Assembly: GCA_017743275.1 (NCBI GenBank)
Contig: JAGHZG010000064.1
Location: 1 to 7,654 of the forward strand
DNA length: 7,654 nt
From: Chloroflexota bacterium
GTDB lineage: Bacteria; Chloroflexota; Anaerolineae; B4-G1; DUEL01
Direction: 5' to 3'
A model generated the notes under the pieces. That model did not search any database. It worked only from the letters and a program-made list of their open reading frames with translations, and was not told where the DNA came from. This document shows positions 1 to 5,039 of this stretch, piece by piece (the first letter of the stretch is position 1; the number at the start of each line of letters is the position of its first letter). A program made the translations under genes and the position numbers.

Positions 1-1
1 C

Positions 2-697
2 CACCACACCATCAGTTATCCGGGACTGGTCGGCGGCGGTCACTGGCCTCGCCCGGGCGAAATCTCCCTGGCCCACCGGGGCGTCCTCTTCCTGGATGAA
101 TTACCCGAGTTCACTTCGCACACGCTGGAGGCGCTCCGCCAGCCGATGGAAGATGGCATCGTCTCCATCGCCCGCTCCACCGGGACCCTGGTCTTTCCCA
201 GCCGCTTCATGCTCATCGCGGCGATGAACCCCTGTCCCTGCGGCTACTACGGCGACCCGGTGCGGGAATGTACCTGCAGTCCGGCGGCCATCGCCCGCTA
301 CCAGAAGCGCATCTCGGGGCCGCTGCTGGACCGGATAGACATCCACGTGGAGGTGCCCCGGGTGGACTATGCCAAACTGACCGATGACCGGCGGGGAGAG
401 CCCTCGGCGGCCATCCGGGAGCGGGTGGAGCGGGCGCGGGAGATGCAACGGCGCCGCTTTGCAGGCACCCCGCTGACCTGCAACGCCGACATGGGCCCCA
501 CCGACGTGCGGGAATACTGTCGGCTGGATGAGAGCGGGCGGGCACTGGTGCGGGCGGCGATGCAGCAGTTGCAGATGAGTGCGCGGGCCTTCCACCGCAT
601 CCTCAAACTGGCCCGCACCATCGCTGACCTGGCCGGCAGCGACCGGATAGAGACGGCCCACCTGGCGGAGGCGATCCAGTACCGGCCGAGGAAGTAG
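2..697 (+). CDS. comM: YifB/ComM-family Mg-chelatase-like AAA+ ATPase, C-terminal part (5' truncated by window)
   Basis: The reading frame is open from the first complete codon at base 2 to TAG at 695-697, giving 231 residues. The usual YifB/ComM length is about 500, so the N-terminal Lon-protease-like domain and Walker A lie outside the window. Visible are the HHTIS start of the conserved AAA segment, the GGG..PRPGEISLAH block, Walker B as VLFLDELPEF (D32/E33 of the fragment), the sensor-1 segment AAMNPCPCGYYGD followed by a CTC pair (the cysteine cluster typical of YifB), the arginine-finger segment GPLLDRIDIHVEVPR, and the C-terminal helical lid with SARAFHRILKLARTIADL. In Vibrio and Acinetobacter, ComM is a hexameric helicase that promotes branch migration during natural transformation; the same role here is inferred from homology. 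The cysteine cluster and lid are intact, so nothing suggests inactivation. A general Mg-chelatase subunit is unlikely given the HHTIS and NPCPCGY motifs. Confidence 0.95.
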   Translation, partial: HHTISYPGLVGGGHWPRPGEISLAHRGVLFLDELPEFTSHTLEALRQPMEDGIVSIARSTGTLVFPSRFMLIAAMNPCPCGYYGDPVRECTCSPAAIARYQKRISGPLLDRIDIHVEVPRVDYAKLTDDRRGEPSAAIRERVERAREMQRRRFAGTPLTCNADMGPTDVREYCRLDESGRALVRAAMQQLQMSARAFHRILKLARTIADLAGSDRIETAHLAEAIQYRPRK

Positions 698-745
698 CAG
701 GGAGCCGGTCGCACGGCGCAGGGAGCAAGTGGAGGGCAGAGAGGC

Positions 746-752
746 AAGGAGG
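746..752 (+). promoter_or_regulatory. Shine-Dalgarno site of the DUF433 gene
   Basis: AAGGAGG lies 5 bases before the ATG at 758 and fixes that start. The 60-base gap after comM is purine rich and has several SD-like tracts, including two exact copies of AGGGAGC (699-705 and 720-726), but only this one is correctly spaced. No convincing promoter is seen in the gap. Confidence 0.8.
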
Positions 753-757
753 GAGAA

Positions 758-1105
758 ATGAGCAATACAGAGACCCTGGTAGCCACGGTAGAGGTTCGAC
801 CAACGGAGCACCCGTATGTTGTTTGCGTACCCGGTATTGCTGGTGGAGAGCCCATCATCAAAGGCACGCGAGTGTCAGTGCGAGCGATTGCAATGCACTA
901 TAAGGCTGGCGAGACGCTGGAGGAGATTCTGGACGCCTATCCTCACGTCCCTCCAGCAGCGGTGCTGGATGCCATTAGTTACTATCTGGATCACCAGGAG
1001 GAAATAGAGAGGCTGATCGAGGAGAACCGCCCTGATACGGTGATGGAAAGGTATCAGCAATGGATTGGCACAAAGGGCCAGCCGGGTACATTATGGGTGA
1101 GGTAG
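758..1105 (+). CDS. DUF433 domain protein, probable antitoxin of a VapBC-like pair
   Basis: This 115-residue protein has the DUF433 hallmark GGEPIIKGTRVSV at residues 29-41, followed by the helical segment with AGETLEEILDAYPHV (about 50-64) and AAVLDAISYYLDH. DUF433 proteins are small winged-helix-like proteins often encoded just before DUF5615 PIN-like proteins, where they are considered antitoxins that bind DNA and neutralise the partner. The C-terminus after the helix bundle (about residues 85-115, EENRPDTVMERYQQW) is acidic then mixed, and could be the toxin-binding tail; that is inference. The ATG at 758 is supported by AAGGAGG 5 bases upstream. The next gene starts 4 bases after the TAG, so the two are almost certainly one transcript with coupled translation. 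Autoregulation is typical of such pairs, but no operator could be defined in the short upstream gap. Confidence 0.9.
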   Translation: MSNTETLVATVEVRPTEHPYVVCVPGIAGGEPIIKGTRVSVRAIAMHYKAGETLEEILDAYPHVPPAAVLDAISYYLDHQEEIERLIEENRPDTVMERYQQWIGTKGQPGTLWVR

Positions 1106-1109
1106 AACC

Positions 1110-1481
1110 GTGCCGTTAATCCGCCTGCTCATTGATGAGGATGTCTCCAGAGGCCCTCATCTGGCTGCTGCCCTGCGTCGGCGGGGTTTTGACGCCGTGA
1201 CGGTCCAGGAAATCGGTAAAATGGGACTATCCGATGAAGAGTTGTTGAACTACGCTGCGGTGGAGGGAAGAGCTCTGTTGACCTTCAACGTAAAAGACTT
1301 TGTCCGCTATGCCAGCGCCTGGTACGAGACAGGAAGGGAACATGCGGGCATTATCGTCTCCGAACATCTCACAGGTCGCAGATTCGGCGAATTGCTGCGG
1401 AGTACTCTGAATCTACTGAATGCTCTGAGCGCTGAGGAAATCCAGAATACGGTCCGATTTTTACAGGAGTTCCGGCCGTAG
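1110..1481 (+). CDS. DUF5615 PIN-like domain protein, probable toxin partner
   Basis: This 123-residue protein has the DUF5615/Mut7-C PIN-like pattern. It opens with the strand and acidic motif LLIDEDVS (D9, E10, D11), then a helix ending RRRGFDAVTVQE, then GLSDEELLNYA with D42/E43/E44, then LLTFNVKDFVR with N60 and D63. The acidic positions are those expected to coordinate metal in PIN-fold ribonucleases. The length is normal for the family and all the acidic positions are present, so it may be active. The start is GTG at 1110, 4 bases after the DUF433 stop. A weak GGTGAGG lies 7 bases upstream and overlaps the end of the previous gene, suggesting translational coupling that keeps antitoxin in excess. 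The family's biochemical activity is less well established than that of classic VapC, so the toxin role is inferred from pairing and fold. Confidence 0.88.
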   Translation: MPLIRLLIDEDVSRGPHLAAALRRRGFDAVTVQEIGKMGLSDEELLNYAAVEGRALLTFNVKDFVRYASAWYETGREHAGIIVSEHLTGRRFGELLRSTLNLLNALSAEEIQNTVRFLQEFRP

Positions 1482-1616
1482 TACTTGTTTGAAGGATAGA
1501 CCAGAGGTAGCGGGGCCAAGACGGTTTGTTTTAAGCGATACGGATTGGGCGTCTGTGTCCGTTTGTAGCATCGGTGTGCACCGTATCCTGTCCGATCACG
1601 AACGTCAGATAGCCAA

Positions 1617-1904
1617 ATGGACAAACCATTGTACCGCTGGGCATACGAACAGTACCGGCGCTGGAACGAGGCTGAGGAGAGGGAGCGCGTCCGCAGCGCG
1701 GGCAAGATTTCACCTCAGAAGGCGTGGCGGCGATACGTGGAGTTAGTGGAGTTCTGCTGGAAGTTGTGCCCCCAGCAGAGCGAGACCCAGCGGCGGGAGA
1801 AACTGGCCGCGCTGGAACGGTATTACGAGCGGGTCCGCCGGATGGAAGCCTGGAGAAAATCCTGTGGAAAGAGGGCTGGAGGAAGCACTCCTCACGCCGA
1901 TTAA
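1617..1904 (+). CDS. Hypothetical small charged helical protein
   Basis: The product is a 95-residue protein I cannot name. It is rich in Arg, Glu and Trp/Tyr (for example LYRWAYEQYRRWNEAEERER near the start and ALERYYERVRRMEAWRK near the end), with no signal peptide or membrane segment. It reads as two or three amphipathic helices. The central AWRRYVELVEFCWKL followed by a Pro-containing turn and a REKLAALERYYERVRRME helix looks like a real folded protein rather than random frame. The last 12 or so residues (GKRAGGSTPHAD) are of different character and may be a poorly conserved tail. The ATG at 1617 has no good Shine-Dalgarno upstream, which lowers confidence in the exact start. It stands alone, 135 bases after the toxin gene and 173 before the ATPase gene. 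The overlapping frames on either strand look less protein-like. Confidence 0.6.
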   Translation: MDKPLYRWAYEQYRRWNEAEERERVRSAGKISPQKAWRRYVELVEFCWKLCPQQSETQRREKLAALERYYERVRRMEAWRKSCGKRAGGSTPHAD

Positions 1905-1918
1905 AATCGTCCTCTCTG

Positions 1919-1931
1919 GGCACTTCGTGCC
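1919..1931 (+). repeat. Short hairpin 1 of the 1919-2011 cluster
   Basis: GGCAC, loop TTC, GTGCC: a perfect 5-bp stem that starts 14 bases after the stop of the small hypothetical gene. No T tract follows, so it is not a canonical intrinsic terminator. Confidence 0.5.
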
Positions 1932-1933
1932 AA

Positions 1934-1953
1934 TTGTCGGCCTCCGCCGACAA
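1934..1953 (+). repeat. Hairpin 2: 8-bp perfect inverted repeat sharing its arms with the 1980-1997 hairpin
   Basis: TTGTCGGC, loop CTCC, GCCGACAA. The inner 6-bp arms GTCGGC/GCCGAC are identical to those of the hairpin at 1980-1997. Read on the opposite strand the loop is GGAG against GAAG there, so the 16-base cores differ at one position in inverted orientation. The arrangement resembles paired palindromic units of the REP/BIME type, but no family can be assigned from one copy pair. Confidence 0.6.
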
Positions 1954-1966
1954 CCCGTATGGGCGA

Positions 1967-1977
1967 GTCTGAGAGAC
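1967..1977 (+). repeat. Short hairpin 3 of the cluster
   Basis: GTCT, loop GAG, AGAC: a 4-bp stem located between the two GTCGGC palindromes. Alone it would be unremarkable; it is listed because it belongs to a consecutive run. Confidence 0.3.
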
Positions 1978-1979
1978 CG

Positions 1980-1997
1980 GGTCGGCGAAGGCCGACC
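1980..1997 (+). repeat. Hairpin 4: 7-bp perfect inverted repeat with GAAG loop
   Basis: GGTCGGC, loop GAAG, GCCGACC. It shares the GTCGGC/GCCGAC arms with the hairpin at 1934-1953. It is followed by GGCC-GCA-GGCC at 2001-2011 and by the 10-base perfect palindrome TCAGCGCTGA at 2030-2039. The run sits in the leader of the ATPase gene, so a regulatory RNA structure, an operator array or a degraded mobile palindromic element are all possible. Confidence 0.6.
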
Positions 1998-2000
1998 ATC

Positions 2001-2039
<39 letters not shown>

Positions 2040-2064
2040 ATAGTTACGGCCAGGGAAACTTACG

Positions 2065-2070
2065 AGGGGG
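2065..2070 (+). promoter_or_regulatory. Shine-Dalgarno site of the ATPase gene
   Basis: AGGGGG lies 7 bases before the ATG at 2078. Two ATG codons occur in tandem (2078 and 2081); the first has the better spacing. Confidence 0.65.
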
Positions 2071-2077
2071 AACAACC

Positions 2078-3349
2078 ATGATGATTTCGGATCAACTGAA
2101 GCGACTGGCAGTACAGGGGTATAAATCGTTGCGGGATCGGATAGAGGTGGATTTCGGGCGCCTGACCGTTCTGGCCGGGGCCAACGGCTCCGGGAAATCC
2201 TCTTTCATACAACCGCTGCTCCTGTTGAAGCAAACCTTTGAGGCCCCGTACGACCCTGGCGGATTGCTGCTGAGTGGCCCCAACGTCTCCTTCGCCAGCG
2301 CCCGGGAGATGCTCTGGAAGGATGCTGAGAAACTTGTTATAAGGATGGAAACAAAGTCGGGGCATGTAGGCGAATGCACCTTTCGCCCAGACCAGAAAAT
2401 GGTTTCCCTTCTGACGGCCGAGTGTATATGGGGTAAAGCGGAGAGGACAGTCCGCCTGTATCCGGAGATGACCGAGGAGGAGGTCTTGAAGGCTGCGCAG
2501 GAGCTACAAGAGCAGGGATGGGGAACAACTGTCAGGTTAGAAAGAAGGAGAGTAAAACTTACACAATATCGGGCTTTTCTCGCCATTAGCTTTCCCTGGA
2601 TGCCCAGAGACCCATAGATACGGTTTGCGGAAATCACACGGGCATTGATTCACGTTCCCGCCCTAAGGGGGAATCCCCAACGTACGTACCGGTATGGAGC
2701 TCCCTCGGGATATTTTCCTGGCCTCTTCACGGACTACGTGGCTGGCGTGATTGCCCAGTGGCAGGAGGAGAAAACCGAGAAAATGGAAAATTTGTGGGAA
2801 GACCTGAGGCATTTGGAGTTAACCTGGAAAGTGGAAACGCAGAGGGTCAGCGCCACCGATGTGGAGGTACGAGTTGGGCATTTGCCGAGAAGCCGAAGGG
2901 GAGGCGCGCGGGACATGGTGAACATCGCCGACGTGGGGTTTGGGGTTTCTCAGGTTCTGCCCGTCGTGGTGGCCTTGCAGGCTGCTCAGCGAGGCCAAAT
3001 GGTCTATATAGAGCAACCCGAAATCCACCTCCATCCAAGCGCCCAGGTGAGGTTGGCAGACCTTCTGGTTCAAGCGGTAAAGCGTGGGGTTCAAGTCGTC
3101 GTGGAAACGCACAGCGAATTGATTCTACTGGGCATTCAGACCTCGGTGGCCAGAGGTGAATTGAGTCCTGATGCGGTGAAGTTGCACTGGTTTGAGAGGG
3201 ATGAAGAGGGTGTCACTCATATTACAACCGCCGAACTGGATGAGGACGGCGCATTTGGGAATTGGCCGGTGGATTTCAGCCAGGTGGCTCTGGAGACGAT
3301 GCGCACATATCTGGATACCGTCACTCTTCGTCGGAGCCCCCAGAGATGA
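2078..3349 (+). pseudogene. AAA family ATPase (SMC/OLD-like, AAA_21/DUF3696-type), interrupted by one in-frame TAG
   Basis: A single frame runs from ATG 2078 to TGA 3347-3349, 423 codons, broken only by TAG at codon 180 (2615-2617). The N-terminal part has the Rad50/RecF-type start (LAVQGYKSLRD) and Walker A GANGSGKS at residues 34-41. Directly after the TAG the frame continues IRFAEITRALIHVPALRGNPQRTYR in two blocks; the HVPxLRGNPxRxY motif is the conserved middle of this ATPase family, so homology crosses the stop. The C-terminal part holds the signature-like ADVGFGVSQVLPVV, Walker B MVYIEQPEIHLHP (from base 2999) and the switch histidine in VVETHSELIL. Such ATPases commonly act with a nuclease partner in defence or DNA-repair roles. 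The overlapping downstream PIN-like gene fits that. As it stands the locus would give a 179-residue N-terminal fragment; a 3' product could come only from weak TTG reinitiation at 2645, which has no Shine-Dalgarno site, or from stop readthrough. The simplest reading is a recent nonsense mutation or sequencing error. Confidence 0.85.
2615..2617 (+). other. In-frame amber codon splitting the ATPase gene
   Basis: TAG follows ...PWMPRDP and is followed in the same frame by IRFAEITRALIHVPALRG. No frame change or base loss is needed to join the two halves; one base substitution would restore the frame. No stem-loop or other recoding signal was recognised directly downstream. Confidence 0.9.
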
Positions 3350-3753
3350 ACCATCCCCCGTATGCTATCGTGATCAACACCTCTGTCTCCCGGGCTGCGG
3401 GGACCACCGAGAATCCGACAGCCCGAAAATGTCGGGAAACTCTGGAGGCTGTAGACCGGTGTGGCCATCAACTGGCCATGTGTCGGGAACTGTATCAGGA
3501 GTGGATGCAGCAGAGGCCAAAGGAGATAGCGGAACCCTGGCAATCGGATCATCGTGTGGTTTCCCTTAACGACAGGGAACGAGGGCGATTCTCTGAACTG
3601 GCGCGGCGGGTAGATGAACTGCGGACCATTTTCTGGCTAAACCCGAATCGTGCAGATGTACCCGACTGGTTATGCAGAGGTGCGCCAGAAGAGGAGGCTT
3701 ACCGACTTGGAGCAAAATCACCATCGCACGCGCACTCGTGCCCGGTAGATTGA
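3346..3753 (+). CDS. PIN-like domain protein, probable partner of the ATPase, apparently degenerate
   Basis: The ATG at 3346 overlaps the ATPase stop as ATGA, so translation is coupled; the frame is open further upstream but this start is clearly the right one. The 135-residue product begins IVINTSVSRAAG (8-19), which matches the first strand of PIN nucleases (usual form vIDTNVxxxA), with N11 where the first metal-binding Asp is expected and S13 for Asn. Next come CRETLEAVDRCGHQLAM and the ELYQEW block (E52 as second acid). The text then passes straight to SDHRVVSLNDRERGRF (67-81), resembling the late strand of PIN proteins, and ends with IFWLNP and WLCRGAPEEEAYRLG. The central helix that normally supplies the third Asp seems to be missing between about residues 58 and 67. 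I infer a PIN protein that has lost catalytic residues, either a decayed nuclease or a non-catalytic partner. The fold assignment is moderate and comes from motif pattern only. Confidence 0.65.
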   Translation: MNHPPYAIVINTSVSRAAGTTENPTARKCRETLEAVDRCGHQLAMCRELYQEWMQQRPKEIAEPWQSDHRVVSLNDRERGRFSELARRVDELRTIFWLNPNRADVPDWLCRGAPEEEAYRLGAKSPSHAHSCPVD

Positions 3754-3757
3754 GGGA
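3752..3757 (+). promoter_or_regulatory. Shine-Dalgarno site of the Fic gene
   Basis: GAGGGA overlaps the stop of the preceding gene (TGA 3751-3753) and ends 5 bases before the ATG at 3763. This ties Fic translation to the upstream genes. Confidence 0.65.
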
Positions 3758-3762
3758 CCGTT

Positions 3763-4947
3763 ATGGACCCCCGACGCTTCCACAACAGCACCGCCGGACA
3801 GGTGATTCGGGTCGGGGAAGGTGAAGCAGCGTACTGGGCCTTCATCCCCAACCCGCTGCCCCCGAAACTGCCGCTGGACTGGCCGTTGATGAAAGTCCTG
3901 TCGGAGGCCGACCGCGCGCTGGGCCAACTGGCCGGTTTGGGACGAACGGTACCGAACCCTCACCTGCTGATCGGGCCTTTTGTGCGCCGGGAGGCCGTCC
4001 TCTCCTCGCGCATTGAAGGTACCCGGGCCGACATCGCCGACCTGTACGCCTACGAGGCCCGACAGTTGCCGCTGCCCGGCATGGAGGCGCCACCTGAGGC
4101 AGATGTGCGAGAGGTGCTGAACTACGTGAACGCTCTGGAATACGGGCTGGAACGTCTGAACACCCTGCCTGTCAGCCTGCGCCTCATCCGGGAACTCCAC
4201 GAACGCCTGCTGACCGGGGTGCGGGGAGAATATGCCACACCGGGGGAATTCCGCTGCACTCAGAACTGGATTGGACCGCCGGGGTGCACCCTGAAGGAGG
4301 CCGTCTTCGTGCCACCGCCGGTTCCCCAGATGCACGAAACGCTCAGTGCCCTGGAAAAATACCTGCATAGCGACGACCCGTACCCGCCGCTGATCCGCCT
4401 GGCCCTCGTCCACTACCAGTTTGAGGCCATCCACCCCTTCGTGGACGGCAATGGGCGGATTGGACGTCTGCTGATCACGCTGCTACTGGTCCAGTGGCAG
4501 TTGCTTCCCCTGCCACTTCTCTACCTTAGCGCCTATTTTTATCGCTACCGCCAGGAGTACTACGACCTGCTCCTGGGGGTCAGCGAGCGAGGCGCCTGGC
4601 GGGATTGGGTGATCTTCTTCCTGCGCGGCGTCGCCGAACAGTCACGGGATGCCATCGCGCGGGCAAAGCGTCTCCAGGATCTGCGGGAAGAATGGCGCAG
4701 GAGGATGCTTCAGGATCGTGCTTCTGCGTTAACGTTGCAACTCCTGGATGCACTTTTCGCTACTCCCATCATCACAATTCCGCAAGCTCAAAGACGGCTG
4801 AAGGCTACATACCCCGGCGCAAAATATGCCTGTGACAAACTGGTCCAGGCAGGTATCCTGCAACCCGTTGGTGATGTTTCCTATGGCAAAACTTACCAGG
4901 CGAAAGCAGTCCTGGAAGTGATTACAGGAGAGCATATACCCGAGTAA
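3763..4947 (+). CDS. Fic family protein (AMP-transferase), class II with N-terminal inhibitory helix
   Basis: This 394-residue protein has the complete Fic catalytic motif HPFVDGNGRIGR at residues 224-235 (H224 first), preceded by the usual IRLALVHYQFEAI helix. The N-terminal Fic_N region contains SSRIEG at 81-86, matching the inhibitory motif [S/T]xxxE[G/N]; E85 would block ATP gamma-phosphate binding until relieved. After the core comes a C-terminal winged-helix segment (about 325-394: TIPQAQRRLKATYPGAKYAC then LVQAGILQPV, GKTYQAKAVLEVI), common in this subfamily and probably DNA- or partner-binding. Fic enzymes transfer AMP, or sometimes other nucleotides, from ATP to Ser, Thr or Tyr of target proteins; the target here is unknown. 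The gene starts 9 bases after the PIN-like gene, so it looks like the third gene of that operon. Length and motifs are intact, in contrast to its two neighbours. Solitary Fic genes of this class are common, so it may work independently. Confidence 0.93.
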   Translation: MDPRRFHNSTAGQVIRVGEGEAAYWAFIPNPLPPKLPLDWPLMKVLSEADRALGQLAGLGRTVPNPHLLIGPFVRREAVLSSRIEGTRADIADLYAYEARQLPLPGMEAPPEADVREVLNYVNALEYGLERLNTLPVSLRLIRELHERLLTGVRGEYATPGEFRCTQNWIGPPGCTLKEAVFVPPPVPQMHETLSALEKYLHSDDPYPPLIRLALVHYQFEAIHPFVDGNGRIGRLLITLLLVQWQLLPLPLLYLSAYFYRYRQEYYDLLLGVSERGAWRDWVIFFLRGVAEQSRDAIARAKRLQDLREEWRRRMLQDRASALTLQLLDALFATPIITIPQAQRRLKATYPGAKYACDKLVQAGILQPVGDVSYGKTYQAKAVLEVITGEHIPE

Positions 4948-4960
4948 GCAAAATAGCAAA

Positions 4961-4986
4961 TTAAAGTTTCTGGCCCGAAAGTTTAA
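4961..4986. promoter_or_regulatory. Imperfect inverted repeat in the Fic-AOR gap, possible operator or weak terminator
   Basis: TTAAAGTTTC, spacer TGGCCC, GAAAGTTTAA: 9 of 10 positions pair, with one G/G mismatch. It also contains two direct copies of AAAGTTT (4963-4969, 4978-4984). It lies 13 bases past the Fic stop and about 54 bases before the AOR start. No T run follows, so it is more like a protein-binding dyad than an intrinsic terminator. Confidence 0.4.
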
Positions 4987-5012
4987 CTTCAACGGCCGGA
5001 TGTAAAGTAGAG

Positions 5013-5018
5013 TATAAA
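5013..5018 (+). promoter_or_regulatory. Possible -10 element (TATAAA) of an AOR promoter
   Basis: The 92-base gap between Fic and AOR is the most AT-rich stretch near this gene, and TATAAA sits 22 bases before the AOR start codon. The best -35-like hexamer nearby (TTCAAC, 4988-4993) has 19-base spacing and is weak. A promoter here is plausible but not established. Confidence 0.3.
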
Positions 5019-5029
5019 TCTGATTCGTC

Positions 5030-5035
5030 AGGAGG
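5030..5035 (+). promoter_or_regulatory. Shine-Dalgarno site of the AOR gene
   Basis: AGGAGG is a perfect consensus 4 bases before the ATG at 5040 and selects this start over later in-frame ATG codons. Confidence 0.85.
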
Positions 5036-5039
5036 AACC

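Noticed and set aside
699..726. Two AGGGAGC direct repeats in the comM-DUF433 gap considered as a CRISPR or operator iteron
   Set aside because: There are only two 7-base copies in purine-rich low-complexity sequence, too few and too short for either.
101..867. Long - strand open frames opposite comM
   Set aside because: They are Arg/Pro/Ala-rich shadows of a clearly recognisable ComM reading frame and have no motifs of their own.
1537..1587. 7-bp inverted repeat GATACGG...CCGTATC with 37-base interior, and the CGGTG/CACCG dyad at 1572-1583
   Set aside because: Short arms with a long interior are expected by chance. The region 1482-1616 shows no promoter, T tract or terminal repeat that would give it meaning.
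2615..2617. TAG read as pyrrolysine or a programmed read-through site
   Set aside because: No pyrrolysine machinery or downstream recoding structure is visible in the window, and pyrrolysine has no expected place in this ATPase family. A nonsense mutation is simpler.
2645..3349. A separate TTG-started gene for the C-terminal half of the ATPase
   Set aside because: Conserved sequence continues upstream of the TTG to the TAG, there is no Shine-Dalgarno before the TTG, and the half lacks Walker A. It is better treated as the 3' part of an interrupted gene.
3718..4434. A 238-codon - strand frame opposite Fic
   Set aside because: It is a Gln/Val/Arg-rich shadow without motifs; the Fic catalytic and inhibitory motifs are on the + strand.
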